From Novibacillus thermophilus (lineage in GTDB: Bacteria > Bacillota > Bacilli > Thermoactinomycetales > Novibacillaceae): a stretch of 64,000 nt of DNA. Positions 38,696-48,227 of the stretch are shown one piece after another (within the stretch, counting starts at the first letter, position 1; each line of letters begins with the position of its first letter). Made by a program: the position numbers and the translations under genes. The stretch lies in contig NZ_CP019699.1 of assembly GCF_002005165.1 (NCBI RefSeq), positions 3,038,001 through 3,102,000 of the forward strand. Direction: 5' to 3'. The notes under the pieces were generated by a model. The model saw nothing but the letters and a program-made list of their open reading frames with translations, did not search any database and was not told where the DNA came from.

Positions 38696-38822
38696 GGGAC
38701 ATCCCTCCCTTAAACTGTTGGAACCGTTCAGAATGATAAGAATAAAGCCGTTGACCGAGAACAGCCAACAGCTTGTACGTCACACCATTTTGAATTCCAC
38801 TGCCGATGCCGTAAAACGGGCA

Positions 38823-40076
38823 TCACGAGAAGAGGCGCATGATGTCCTGGTACGTTACGGCGACCATGAGCATCATAAACAGGGCAAGGCCGATTAAGTG
38901 CACCATTCCCTCTTTCTTCGGATCGATAGGACGGCCGCGTACCGCCTCCAACGCGACGAACATGAGGCGGCTCCCGTCTAAAGCCGGAATGGGCAAGATG
39001 TTAAATATGCCGAGATACAGACTCAAAAAACTCGTCCAGTTGATCAGACTCAACACGCCGGTCTTGGCAACCTCTCCCGTCATGTCCGCGATGCCCACCG
39101 GGCCCGCTAAATCCGAAAACCCGACCTGGCCCGTCACGAGCATGGCGAAACTGTCAAAAATGAGCCGCGTGTAATCGTATATGTCGACAAAACTTTTTTG
39201 CACCGCCGTTAACAAAGTGGCATCTTTCAGTTCTTCCGACTGAATGACGCCGATCTGGTACGTTTTCGTCTCCTCGTTGTACACGGGCTCAATGCTCGTC
39301 TCGAACGTCTCACCGTCACGCTCCACTGTGACTTGTACGGGGTCCCCTTCTCCTTCTTGGATGAGACTGATCAGTTCCTGGGCCCTCTTCACACCTTGTC
39401 CATTCACTTCCACAAACCGGTCTCCCGGTTGCAACCCGGCTTCAGCGGCAGGCGAACTTTTCTGGACTTGCCGCACCTCCAAATGATCGGGAACGCCGAT
39501 GATCATCGTGAGTACGGAAAACAGGATAATGGACAGCAAGACGTTAAAAAGTGGCCCTGCTGCAATAAACATCGCCCGAGCTCCGACTGACTTGGCTCCG
39601 TACTGTCGATCCCACGGTGCAATTTGCACGGAATGACTGTCGTACACTAATTCCGCTTGCCGGTCCACACGGTACCGCATCTCTTCGCCCTGTTCATCTG
39701 CGATTAGGACGTACAGGCGGTGTTCCAGGTCCCACTCCATCACCCGGCCGCGGACGTCGCCAGGTTCCCCTTGATCCGGATTCATCAAGACGTGCGTGAC
39801 ATATCCTCTGCTGTTTAGGCGCAGGGCCACTTCTTTTCCCGTTTTGAGTTCGGCTGTCTCTGGGTCTTCACCAGCCACCCGCACGTAGCCGCCAAACGGC
39901 AACAAGCGCAAAGAGTACAGCGTCTCCCCTTTTTTATGGGCAAACAGTTTCGGACCGAACCCGATGGCAAATTCGCGCACTAACATCCCGGCTCGCTTCG
40001 CAAACAGGAAATGGCCCAGTTCGTGAACAAACACAATGGTGCCGAAAACGAGGATAAAAGCGAGTATCGTCTGCAT
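38823..40076 (-). CDS. rasP: Site-2 membrane metalloprotease RasP/RseP
   Basis: RasP (417 residues) cleaves membrane-embedded anti-sigma factors such as RsiW and clears signal peptides. The zinc motif VHELGHF (His18, Glu19, His22) lies in the first membrane helix, a PDZ domain (about 190-260, with GDRFVEVNGQGV) follows, and LDGSRL near the C-terminus supplies the third ligand. ATG 40076 gives MQTILAFILVFGTIVF directly before the zinc motif and follows CAGGTGA. It is in the order uppS-cdsA-dxr-rasP, as in B. subtilis. Confidence 0.95.
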   Translation of the reverse strand: MQTILAFILVFGTIVFVHELGHFLFAKRAGMLVREFAIGFGPKLFAHKKGETLYSLRLLPFGGYVRVAGEDPETAELKTGKEVALRLNSRGYVTHVLMNPDQGEPGDVRGRVMEWDLEHRLYVLIADEQGEEMRYRVDRQAELVYDSHSVQIAPWDRQYGAKSVGARAMFIAAGPLFNVLLSIILFSVLTMIIGVPDHLEVRQVQKSSPAAEAGLQPGDRFVEVNGQGVKRAQELISLIQEGEGDPVQVTVERDGETFETSIEPVYNEETKTYQIGVIQSEELKDATLLTAVQKSFVDIYDYTRLIFDSFAMLVTGQVGFSDLAGPVGIADMTGEVAKTGVLSLINWTSFLSLYLGIFNILPIPALDGSRLMFVALEAVRGRPIDPKKEGMVHLIGLALFMMLMVAVTYQDIMRLFS

Positions 40077-40140
40077 ACGTATCACCTGAACTTTCGTTAA
40101 CGTTCGAGAAACAAAGAAGTGCCCTGTCACGTGGGGGTGA

Positions 40141-41292
40141 CTATTTGACTGGCATTTCCCGCGCAAGTTTTCGCGCCCACTGCTCTGCCTCTTCCACCGT
40201 TTCTAAATCTCTGACAGGCACCGGATTGTGAGCGTCCATCACTCGTTCGATCACCTGTTCTATGCCTAAAAATGGAATGGACCCGTTCAAAAACCGCTCC
40301 ACCCCGACTTCGTTGGCCGCATTTAACACTGTTGGCATGGTTCCACCGGTTTTTCCAGCTTCATACGCCATGGCGAGACACGGGAACCGCTCGAGATCCG
40401 GCTCAATGAAATGTAGTGTCCCCACCTTGGTCAGATCCAACACTTCCGAAGCGAGGGGCAGCCGGTCCGGATACGATAAAGCGTACTGAATCGGGACTCG
40501 CATGTCCGGAGTTCCCAATTGGGCCATCACAGCTTTATCTTTAAATTCTACCATAGAATGGACGATACTTTCATAGTGGATGACGACGTCAATCTGCCTG
40601 TAGTCGATATCGAACAGCCAGTGGGCCTCAATCACTTCCAGGCCTTTGTTCATCAACGTGGCGGAATCGACGGTCACTTTTTTCCCCATTGCCCAATTCG
40701 GGTGTTTTAACGCCTGCTCCGGGGTGACATCCTTCAGTTGTTGACGATTGTAATGCCGAAACGCCCCCCCTGAGGCGGTCAGCACAATTCGACTGACGCT
40801 CGATCGGTCTTCGCCGTTTAAACATTGAAAAATAGCGGAGTGCTCACTGTCTACTGGCAAGATGGCCACCTGTCTTTCTCGCGCCCGTTGCATGACGAGC
40901 TCACCGCCGGCGACGAGCGTTTCTTTGTTGGCCAAGGCAATCGTCTTGCCGGCATCGATCGCTGCGAGCGTCGCCCGCAAACCGAGACTCCCGACAACGG
41001 CGGACACGACCATTTCCGACTCGGGGTCGCGGGCGATTTCCTCTAGGCCTTCTTTTCCCCACACAACGTTGACTGTATCAGGCAAAGCCGATGTCACGCG
41101 ATCTGCCGCTTCTTTCGTCGCCATCGAAATGTGCGACGGACGGAACTCGTGCCACTGTTCAATCATTAAATCCGCATTGGTGCCCGCGGCTAGGGCTGTC
41201 ACACGGAATTTTTCCGGGTTTTCACTAATGACGCGCAACGTATTTTGTCCGACTGAACCCGTCGAACCGAGTATCGCGATCGTCTTCGCCAT
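40141..41292 (-). CDS. dxr: 1-Deoxy-D-xylulose 5-phosphate reductoisomerase
   Basis: Dxr makes 2-C-methylerythritol 4-phosphate in the non-mevalonate isoprenoid pathway. The 383-residue protein has the NADPH loop LGSTGSVGQNTLR, the metal/substrate site PVDSEHSAIFQCL, the flexible loop with VDSATLMNKGLEVIEAHWLF and the C-terminal NAANEVGVE. It precedes rasP and follows cdsA by 22 bases. Its products feed UppS two genes upstream. Confidence 0.97.
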   Translation of the reverse strand: MAKTIAILGSTGSVGQNTLRVISENPEKFRVTALAAGTNADLMIEQWHEFRPSHISMATKEAADRVTSALPDTVNVVWGKEGLEEIARDPESEMVVSAVVGSLGLRATLAAIDAGKTIALANKETLVAGGELVMQRARERQVAILPVDSEHSAIFQCLNGEDRSSVSRIVLTASGGAFRHYNRQQLKDVTPEQALKHPNWAMGKKVTVDSATLMNKGLEVIEAHWLFDIDYRQIDVVIHYESIVHSMVEFKDKAVMAQLGTPDMRVPIQYALSYPDRLPLASEVLDLTKVGTLHFIEPDLERFPCLAMAYEAGKTGGTMPTVLNAANEVGVERFLNGSIPFLGIEQVIERVMDAHNPVPVRDLETVEEAEQWARKLAREMPVK

Positions 41293-41314
41293 CGTGTCAC
41301 CTCGTTTGCATCCC

Positions 41315-42124
41315 TTATCCGATCAAATGAAAAATGTGTAAACACATAAACGTAAACAGCAAGCTGTCGAATCGATCCAGCATGCCGCCGTGACCCGGCA
41401 ACAAGTGGCCGGAATCTTTCACGTTGTTGGCCCTTTTCAACGCTGACTCGATTAAATCGCCCAACTGTCCCAAAACAGAAATGAGGACTGCCAGCAAAAA
41501 CGCGTTTGGCAAAGAAAACAGGGATCCTTTAAAGAGTGTCCCGAACAAAATCCCCGTCAAACTGGCAAAAACGACACCGGCTATGGATCCCTCGACGGTT
41601 TTCTTCGGACTGATCGCCGGCCACAGTTTGTGTTTGCCCCATCGTTTTCCGACGAGGTAAGCGCCACTGTCCGTGACCCACGTCGCGGCAATGACAAACA
41701 GGGATAGCCACAGACCGTCCTGTACAAAGCGGGTGGCTGCCATAAAGGCAAATCCCGCCCCAATGTACATTGCCCCTACGAACAAATAGCCTACAGTGTC
41801 AACTGTCACCTTGTTCCGGCTAATGACTGTCCACAACATCCACACAAACAAAAAGACGATCGTCACTGTAAACGGTGATATTGCTGCAAAAGGTTTCGGA
41901 ACAGCCAGCAAGAAAAAAAGAAGCCACACGTAGAGCAAGCCAATGACGCTTTCGACGCGAAACCAAGAGATGCGGCGCATTTCACAATACTCACCGTACG
42001 CAATTCCGGCGATGACAGCTAACAGCGTGAGATAGGCGTTACCTCCAAGGGACAAAACGGCGAGAAAACCACCCCCCGCCACAACAGCCGTTAAAATTCG
42101 TTGCCACATCCTTGACCACACCAT
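41315..42124 (-). CDS. cdsA: Phosphatidate cytidylyltransferase
   Basis: CdsA makes CDP-diacylglycerol for phospholipid synthesis. The 269-residue protein has about eight membrane helices and the family signature around WVTDSGAYLVGKRWGKHKLWP, ISPKKTVEGSIAG and GQLGDLIESALKR with DSGHLLPGHGGMLDRFDS at the end. The start is uncertain: the ATG at 42124 sits one base after GAGGA, and Met6 is also close to a weak site. It lies 24 bases after uppS. Confidence 0.93.
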   Translation of the reverse strand: MVWSRMWQRILTAVVAGGGFLAVLSLGGNAYLTLLAVIAGIAYGEYCEMRRISWFRVESVIGLLYVWLLFFLLAVPKPFAAISPFTVTIVFLFVWMLWTVISRNKVTVDTVGYLFVGAMYIGAGFAFMAATRFVQDGLWLSLFVIAATWVTDSGAYLVGKRWGKHKLWPAISPKKTVEGSIAGVVFASLTGILFGTLFKGSLFSLPNAFLLAVLISVLGQLGDLIESALKRANNVKDSGHLLPGHGGMLDRFDSLLFTFMCLHIFHLIG

Positions 42125-42148
42125 TCCTCATCTGTTTCTGGAAAGCCC

Positions 42149-42922
42149 TCATTCAACTGAGCCGTAGCGGCGGGACCGCTGTTGATAAGCCGCAATCGCT
42201 TCTTTGAACAGTGCTTCATTAAAATCCGGCCACATGACATCCGTAAACCACATTTCTGCATAGGCCAGCTGCCACAACATGAAATTGCTGAGTCGTATTT
42301 CCCCGCTCGTGCGAATGAGCAAGTCAGGGTCGGGCAGGGCACAAGTAAAAAGTGCTTGATTAAACGTTTCTTCCGTTATGTCGTCACGCTTGAGAGTCCC
42401 CTTTTCCACCTGATCCATTAACGACTGGACCGCCTGTACAATTTCAGAGCGACTCCCGTAATTCAATGCAAAATTTAAGATCATCCCGGTGTTGTGGCGC
42501 GTCTCGTTCTTAAACTTGTGTACGGCTTCTACCGTATGGGAGGGGAGCCCCTCTTCACTCCCAATGGTCATCACGCGCACATTGCGCTGGATTAATTCGG
42601 GCAATTCCGTCTCTAAAAAGTCGACGGGAAGTTTCATAATGTAAGACACTTCGTCACTGGGACGCTTCCAGTTTTCCGTTGAAAAAGCGTACAGGGTGAG
42701 CACTTCAACTCCCAGTTCATCGGCCGCCCGTGTCACGCGGCGTATGGCTTTCATGCCTTCGCGGTGTCCGGCTACACGGGGGAGCCCCCGTTTTTTGGCC
42801 CAACGTCCATTGCCGTCCATAATAATCGCGACATGTCGCGGAATATTGCGCGACAACTCCACGCTGCCCTTATCCCCTCTCGGTTTAACACCTGAAAATA
42901 GACGGCTCACTTTGTGTATCAT
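42149..42922 (-). CDS. uppS: Undecaprenyl pyrophosphate synthase
   Basis: UppS (257 residues) makes the C55 carrier lipid for wall synthesis. The catalytic Asp36 is in IIMDGNGRWAKKRG; YAFSTENWKRP, NFALNYGSRSEIV and DLLIRTSGEIRLSNFMLWQ are the other conserved blocks. ATG 42922 follows GGAGGAACGTCTCT; the longer frame has no ribosome site. A terminator separates it from frr, so uppS-cdsA-dxr-rasP may be a separate unit, although no promoter was clear. Confidence 0.96.
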   Translation of the reverse strand: MIHKVSRLFSGVKPRGDKGSVELSRNIPRHVAIIMDGNGRWAKKRGLPRVAGHREGMKAIRRVTRAADELGVEVLTLYAFSTENWKRPSDEVSYIMKLPVDFLETELPELIQRNVRVMTIGSEEGLPSHTVEAVHKFKNETRHNTGMILNFALNYGSRSEIVQAVQSLMDQVEKGTLKRDDITEETFNQALFTCALPDPDLLIRTSGEIRLSNFMLWQLAYAEMWFTDVMWPDFNEALFKEAIAAYQQRSRRYGSVE

Positions 42923-42961
42923 AGAGACGTTCCTCCGCCATTTCGCTCTCAAGCAAAGTAT

Positions 42962-42990
42962 CAAAACCCCCTCTAGCTCTGAGGGGGTCA
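42962..42990 (-). terminator. Rho-independent terminator after frr
   Basis: ACCCCCTC (minus strand, 42981-42988) pairs with GAGGGGGT (42966-42973), followed by TTTGAT. It is 17 bases after the frr stop. The U-tract is short. Confidence 0.7.
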
Positions 42991-43004
42991 ACAAAGAACG
43001 CGAA

Positions 43005-43562
43005 TTACACCGTCATAATGTCCTTTTCCTTGCTGGTGACTGCCTCGTCGATTTGCTTGACGAAATCGTCCGTCAGCTTTTGAATTTCCTCCTGGTAACG
43101 ACGCGCCTCGTCTTCTGACAGATCCCCTAACTTTTCCATTTTTTTGTACTCATCGTTCGCATCCCGCCGAATGTTGCGGATGGACACTTTAGCTTCCTCG
43201 CCCGCTTTTTTGACCACTCTGACGAGTTCAGCTCGGCGCTCCTCCGTGAGGGGCGGAATGCTGATGCGGATCACATCACCGTCGTTTGTCGGCGTAATCC
43301 CGAGTTCCGACTTTTGCAGAGCTTTCTCTATAGCGGAAATGGCTGATTTGTCCCAAGGCTGGATGACGAGTAGTCGAGGTTCGGGTGCCGAAATGTTGGA
43401 CAACTGATTGAGCGGTGTCATCGTGCCGTAGTACTCGACTTCGATTTTGTCTAAAAGAGACGGGGCCGCCCGTCCGGCTCTGAGCGAAGCCAGTTCCCGT
43501 CTTAGCGCTTGCAGCGTTTTCTCCATTCTGCTTTTCGCATCGCTTTTAACACTTTCCGGCAT
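43005..43562 (-). CDS. frr: Ribosome recycling factor
   Basis: RRF (185 residues) splits post-termination ribosomes with EF-G. Typical parts are the N-terminal three-helix start ([20 protein letters not shown]), [21 protein letters not shown] and the C-terminal [16 protein letters not shown] 43562 directly follows the pyrH stop (TGAATG) and uses AAGGGGG inside the pyrH end. Confidence 0.97.
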   Translation of the reverse strand: MPESVKSDAKSRMEKTLQALRRELASLRAGRAAPSLLDKIEVEYYGTMTPLNQLSNISAPEPRLLVIQPWDKSAISAIEKALQKSELGITPTNDGDVIRISIPPLTEERRAELVRVVKKAGEEAKVSIRNIRRDANDEYKKMEKLGDLSEDEARRYQEEIQKLTDDFVKQIDEAVTSKEKDIMTV

Positions 43563-44408
<846 letters not shown>

Positions 44409-45062
44409 TCACGACCGTTTTGCCTGCGCCATCACTTCTTCGGAAAAGTTCTCCTCTTTTTTCTCAATGCCTTCCCCGAGGCCAAAACGGGCAAACCGCC
44501 GAATCGAAATATTTTCGCCGATTTTGGCGATTTTTTCTTTCACCAGCTGTTCGACGGTTATGTCAGGATCTTTCACAAACGGCTGCTCGACGAGGCAAAT
44601 TTCTTTAAAAAATTTTTCAAGACGACCTTCCACCATTTTATCGACAATGTGAGCAGGTTTCCCTTCAGATAGCGCCTGTTCTTTTAATAACTCCCGCTCT
44701 TTCGCAACCGTTTCTTCCGGGACCTCTTCGCGGCGCACGTATTGCGGATCGGTCGCCGCAATGTGCATGGCGATGTCCCTGACGAGTGTCTTGAATTCAT
44801 CCGTCTTTGCAACAAAATCGGTTTCACAGTTGACTTCAACCAGAACCCCGATTTTTCCACCGGCGTGTATGTACGAATCCACTAAACCTTCTGCTGCGAT
44901 GCGGCCCGCTTTTTTGTCAGCGGCAGCGAGGCCTTTTTTGCGCAGCAGCTCGACTGCTCTTTCCATGTCACCTTCCGCTTCTTGCAGCGCCTTTTTACAG
45001 TCCATCATACCCGCGCCAGTTTTTTCCCGCAGTTCCTTCACTTGTGCCGCTGTTATTGCCAT
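44409..45062 (-). CDS. tsf: Translation elongation factor Ts, short form
   Basis: EF-Ts regenerates EF-Tu-GTP. The 217-residue protein has the N-terminal UBA-like domain ([22 protein letters not shown]) and the core with [16 protein letters not shown], then goes straight to a helical end. At 217 residues it is much shorter than the ~290 of B. subtilis and resembles the compact forms of Thermus, cyanobacteria and some Bacillales, which lack one core subdomain. The start is ATG 45062 (nine bases after GGAGG) or the adjacent GTG 45065. Confidence 0.95.
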   Translation of the reverse strand: MAITAAQVKELREKTGAGMMDCKKALQEAEGDMERAVELLRKKGLAAADKKAGRIAAEGLVDSYIHAGGKIGVLVEVNCETDFVAKTDEFKTLVRDIAMHIAATDPQYVRREEVPEETVAKERELLKEQALSEGKPAHIVDKMVEGRLEKFFKEICLVEQPFVKDPDITVEQLVKEKIAKIGENISIRRFARFGLGEGIEKKEENFSEEVMAQAKRS

Positions 45063-45100
45063 CACTCTCGACCTCCAACTGGTTAAAACTATGTATTAGA

Positions 45101-45139
45101 AAGGTGGTACCAGAAACGCCGTCTCTAGTAAACCACCTT
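45101..45139 (-). promoter_or_regulatory. Hairpin between rpsB and tsf, attenuator or processing site
   Basis: AAGGTGGT (minus strand, 45132-45139) pairs with ACCACCTT (45101-45108), and an inner stem AGAGACG with CGTTTCT extends it. The tail TCTAATAC is not a U-tract, so partial termination or RNA processing is more likely than full termination. Confidence 0.5.
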
Positions 45140-45159
45140 CCGCCACTTCACTTTCGCCT

Positions 45160-45924
45160 TTAAGCTGTCGGCTGCTCTTCGCCAGCGTCCGTTTCATCCG
45201 GCTGTTCCTCATTTGGCTCTTCAACTGCCTCAAGCTCTTGTTCTCCTTGCTTCCCTTCCAGAACGGCGTCTGCCATTTTGGACGTCAACAGGCGCACGGC
45301 GCGAATCGCATCGTCGTTTCCCGGAATGATGTGGTCAATTTCATCAGGATTGCAGTTCGTATCCACAATCGCAATAATCGGAATGCCCAGCTTCCGAGCC
45401 TCAGCAACTGCAATTCGCTCTTTGCGCGGGTCGACGATAAACACGGCGTCGGGAAGTTTCTTCATGTGCTTGATGCCGCCCAAAAACTTTTCCAACCGCG
45501 CTTTTTCTTTTCGCAGCATAATGACTTCTTTTTTAGGCAGTATTTCAAATGTACCGTCCGATTCCATTTTCTCGAGCTCGTGAAGACGTTCAATCCGCTT
45601 GCGAATCGTGGAGAAATTCGTCAGCGTTCCGCCCAGCCACCGTTGGTTGACGTAAAACATTCCGCAACGTTCCGTCTCTTCCCTGATCGAATCTTGCGCC
45701 TGTTTCTTCGTTCCAACAAATAAGAGCGTTCCGCCCTTCTGTGCCAAATCTCTCACGTAGTTGTAAATTTCTTCGACTTTTTTGACCGTCTTCTGCAAGT
45801 CGATAATGTAAATGCCGTTTCTTTCAGTGAAAATGTACTTCGCCATCTTCGGATTCCAGCGGCGAGTCTGGTGTCCAAAGTGCACCCCAGCTTCCAACAG
45901 CTGTTTCATCGTAATGATTGCCAT
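45160..45924 (-). CDS. rpsB: 30S ribosomal protein S2
   Basis: S2 (254 residues) completes late 30S assembly. Conserved parts are the start [34 protein letters not shown] and [25 protein letters not shown], with an acidic tail. ATG 45924 follows AAGGAGGAAAAGTG, giving the usual MAIITMKQL. It is transcribed from the promoter at 46036 with tsf next. Confidence 0.97.
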   Translation of the reverse strand: MAIITMKQLLEAGVHFGHQTRRWNPKMAKYIFTERNGIYIIDLQKTVKKVEEIYNYVRDLAQKGGTLLFVGTKKQAQDSIREETERCGMFYVNQRWLGGTLTNFSTIRKRIERLHELEKMESDGTFEILPKKEVIMLRKEKARLEKFLGGIKHMKKLPDAVFIVDPRKERIAVAEARKLGIPIIAIVDTNCNPDEIDHIIPGNDDAIRAVRLLTSKMADAVLEGKQGEQELEAVEEPNEEQPDETDAGEEQPTA

Positions 45925-46035
45925 CACTTTTCCTCCTTGGTTAGATTCCTCCGCACGCGTCATCTCAAACCGGAAACTGCCGCAAGGCAGCACCGCCCGG
46001 TCCATCGGCGCACGTGTGTCATAACACCGTTCAAT

Positions 46036-46064
46036 AATATATCATATGCGTATAGGGATAGCAA
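46036..46064 (-). promoter_or_regulatory. Probable rpsB promoter
   Basis: TTGCTA (46059-46064), 17 bases, TATATT (46036-46041) on the minus strand. The leader to rpsB is about 105 bases and contains a small CTGCC/GGCAG hairpin that could be the S2-feedback element, unproven. Confidence 0.55.
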
Positions 46065-46079
46065 GAAAGTCCAAATAGA

Positions 46080-46526
46080 TTACTCGCCGGGGCGGCTCAA
46101 TTTTTCGACAATGTCTTCCACTGAATCGCCAGCTTCAATCGTGTATAAACCTGGTCGCAGCCGCCGTTCCCTTCCCATTTTTCTCAGCGGTTCCATCAGT
46201 ACATCCCGTTGTTCGACGATGTGGGCTTTTGTCAGTACGTCCGCTACCTCCTGCCACGTAAATCCGCGCGGTACGTATAAGTAGACAGTTGGAGGCCGAG
46301 GTGCGTCTTGTCGTTCATCTTTTTCCGTCTTTTCTCGTTTTCCAGTCAAGCGGTCGTATGCGCGGTCGGAAACGAGGTGATACCCCCGTTCTTCCGCCAA
46401 TTTCCCCAGTTGGTCATCGGTGATGGCTGACGGTGCCAATCCAGCGTGAGATGAAGTCAAACCGAGCAATAGCGACGTGACAATGATGCCGCATCCTGCG
46501 CCGAACCAAAAAACACGGCTAGTCAT
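46080..46526 (-). CDS. MltG/YceG-like protein with N-terminal membrane anchor, LysM-like domain only
   Basis: This 148-residue protein has an N-terminal membrane segment (about 5-28), a charged linker and a C-terminal region VYLYVPRGFTWQEVADVLTKAHIVEQ plus LRPGLYTIEAGDSVEDIVEKL. This matches the LysM-like N-terminal half of MltG/YceG endolytic transglycosylases, but the catalytic part is absent, so it may bind rather than cut wall. The ATG at 46526 overlaps the SwrB-like gene by eight bases, so it belongs to the end of the fla/che operon. Function is not known. Confidence 0.7.
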   Translation of the reverse strand: MTSRVFWFGAGCGIIVTSLLLGLTSSHAGLAPSAITDDQLGKLAEERGYHLVSDRAYDRLTGKREKTEKDERQDAPRPPTVYLYVPRGFTWQEVADVLTKAHIVEQRDVLMEPLRKMGRERRLRPGLYTIEAGDSVEDIVEKLSRPGE

Positions 46527-46974
46527 GGCCTGTCCCCCGCTCGGCCAATCCTAAAATCAACTGGACTTCTCCGTTGCCTCTTCCGGTACGGCGGGCGATG
46601 TCCGCAACTGACATCCCGTCGTCTGCCATGTCGAATATGTCTTTGTAGCGATCGCGCAGTTGAGACCTGCTGTTTCGAACGCGTTCCACTTCCGATAGTT
46701 CTTGCATCGGGCCGTTCTCTTTGGAACGGGCGATGGCATCCAGTGTTTCGACCCGTTCTTCCAAACGGTCTATCCGTTTCATGAGATCGCGGTGCACTTC
46801 TGAGAACGTCCTTAAAAAGGCTTCGTTCTCCTTTTCCCACTCCTCCAGGAAGCGTTCAAAACCACTTTTATCGGCACGCTTTGATTTCCCCCGGAAGTCA
46901 GTCTTTAAAAAGACGACCAGTACGACGATAATTCCTAGTAGTAGGGTGAGGGTCCATGTGGGAAACAGGTCCAC
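46519..46974 (-). CDS. SwrB-like membrane protein (DUF6115 type)
   Basis: The 151-residue protein has an N-terminal membrane helix (about 8-26), a coiled-coil-prone stretch (about 35-95) and a C-terminal HTH-like part DRYKDIFDMADDGMSVADIARRTGRGNGEVQLIL. It sits directly downstream of sigD, where B. subtilis has swrB, a protein that promotes flagellar basal-body assembly and export activation. Sequence similarity with SwrB is mainly in architecture. GTG 46974 is preferred, because ATG 46986 directly abuts AAGGAG; the start is not certain. Confidence 0.72.
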   Translation of the reverse strand: MDLFPTWTLTLLLGIIVVLVVFLKTDFRGKSKRADKSGFERFLEEWEKENEAFLRTFSEVHRDLMKRIDRLEERVETLDAIARSKENGPMQELSEVERVRNSRSQLRDRYKDIFDMADDGMSVADIARRTGRGNGEVQLILGLAERGTGHD

Positions 46975-46997
46975 GTTTCTCCGCATCTCCTTTCACA

Positions 46998-47801
46998 CTA
47001 TGAAGTGACTAAGCTTTGATGCCGTTTCAGAGCCGTCCGCATCCGGTACAGCGCTTTGGAATGGAGCTGCGAGATGCGGGATGGTGACAAGTTCATAATT
47101 CGGGCGATCTCTGTCAACGTCAGTTCTTCGTAGTAAAACAGATTGACAACGAGGCGCTCTTTTTCCGGAAGGCGCTCGATCGTCTCTGCCAGAATCACTT
47201 TCGTTTGTTCCCGGTCCAAAATGCTTTCAGGCTCTTTTTCTTTGCGGTCGGCTACGAGAAAGTGGCGGGAACTTTCCCCTTCTTCGTCGAGGACAGGGTC
47301 GTCCATAGACAACATGTTGGCAAAAGCGGTGTCGGACAAAAGTTTGTGCAACTCACGCAATGACAACCCCAAGTGCTCACACAGTTCTTCGTCTGTCACG
47401 GATCGAAGCAATTTTTGTTCGAGGGCGCTGTACGCTTCCTCAATTTTTTTCGTCTTTTCTCTCAGTGAACGGGACAGCCAGTCTTCTTGTCTCAACCCGT
47501 CGATCATCGCGCCGCGAATGCGCCAAATGGCATACGTTTCAAACTGTAGCCCCCGTTCGTATTCAAATTTGTTGACGGCATCGAGCAACCCGATTCGGCC
47601 GTAACTGATCAAGTCTTCCTTCTTGACGGAACTCGACAACCCGACGGACAGGCGGTTGGCGACATATTCGACTAACGGCAAGTACTTTTTAACCAATCGT
47701 TCTTGAGCTTTTTTGTCCCGGCGTTCACGCCACGCCTTCCACCATTCCGAAAGTGGAAGTTCCTCGCCTGTCTCTTTTTCTTCTATTTTCTTCACTTCCA
47801 T
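46998..47801 (-). CDS. sigD: RNA polymerase sigma factor SigD (FliA family)
   Basis: SigD (267 residues) directs late flagellar, autolysin and chemotaxis transcription. Region 2 reads PLVEYVANRLSVGLSSSVKKEDL and GLLDAVNKFEYERGLQFETYAIWRIRGAMIDGLR; region 3 and region 4 (LPEKERLVVNLFYYEELTLTEIARIM) follow. ATG 47801 follows AGGGAGGGGTCG. As in B. subtilis it is near the 3' end of the fla/che operon, a position that links SigD level to motility. Confidence 0.97.
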   Translation of the reverse strand: MEVKKIEEKETGEELPLSEWWKAWRERRDKKAQERLVKKYLPLVEYVANRLSVGLSSSVKKEDLISYGRIGLLDAVNKFEYERGLQFETYAIWRIRGAMIDGLRQEDWLSRSLREKTKKIEEAYSALEQKLLRSVTDEELCEHLGLSLRELHKLLSDTAFANMLSMDDPVLDEEGESSRHFLVADRKEKEPESILDREQTKVILAETIERLPEKERLVVNLFYYEELTLTEIARIMNLSPSRISQLHSKALYRMRTALKRHQSLVTS

Positions 47802-47825
47802 CGACCCCTCCCTGTCATGGATTAA

Positions 47826-48224
47826 TCAGCGTTCGTCACTGCCGAAAGACTGTTTGCGGATGACCTCTGCTACCTGATCGGGCTTTAATTTCGGTGCGCG
47901 GAGCGGTTGGAACGGTTCGGTCTTGGGTGATTCTTCCTCTGGCGAAGCATAAACGTCTTTTATCAACTGCTGATCTTCCGGCGTCTGCCAATCAATGTGT
48001 TTCCCTGCAGGCGAATCTCCGTTCTCCTCCTCGACCTCCGGTTCGTCGGTGGACAACAAACGAAAAAGCCACCGCAGGCCCAGTCCGAGGACAGCGAAAA
48101 AGAGAAAGGCCAACAGCGCTCGGAGCAATGACGTCCCGAGCAAGTTGACAGGTATACTGACAGCAAAAGTGACCGTTGCGATCAGTCCGGAAACCGCGAG
48201 GCACCATTTAACGTAGCCACTCAT
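47826..48224 (-). CDS. Conserved two-helix membrane protein of the fla/che operon, function unknown
   Basis: This 132-residue protein has two hydrophobic segments (about 8-28 and 33-55) and a cytoplasmic acidic, proline-rich tail ending in PLRAPKLKPDQVAEVIRKQSFG. I do not recognise a named family. It lies between cheD and sigD, where B. subtilis has no gene, with 25 bases to sigD. The ending suggests a docking motif. It is probably expressed with chemotaxis genes, and the function is open. Confidence 0.6.
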   Translation of the reverse strand: MSGYVKWCLAVSGLIATVTFAVSIPVNLLGTSLLRALLAFLFFAVLGLGLRWLFRLLSTDEPEVEEENGDSPAGKHIDWQTPEDQQLIKDVYASPEEESPKTEPFQPLRAPKLKPDQVAEVIRKQSFGSDER

Positions 48225-48227
48225 TTA

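Noticed and set aside
38696-38822. Remnant of proS between rasP and the SDR gene
   Set aside because: The 127-base gap shows no class II synthetase motif in any frame.
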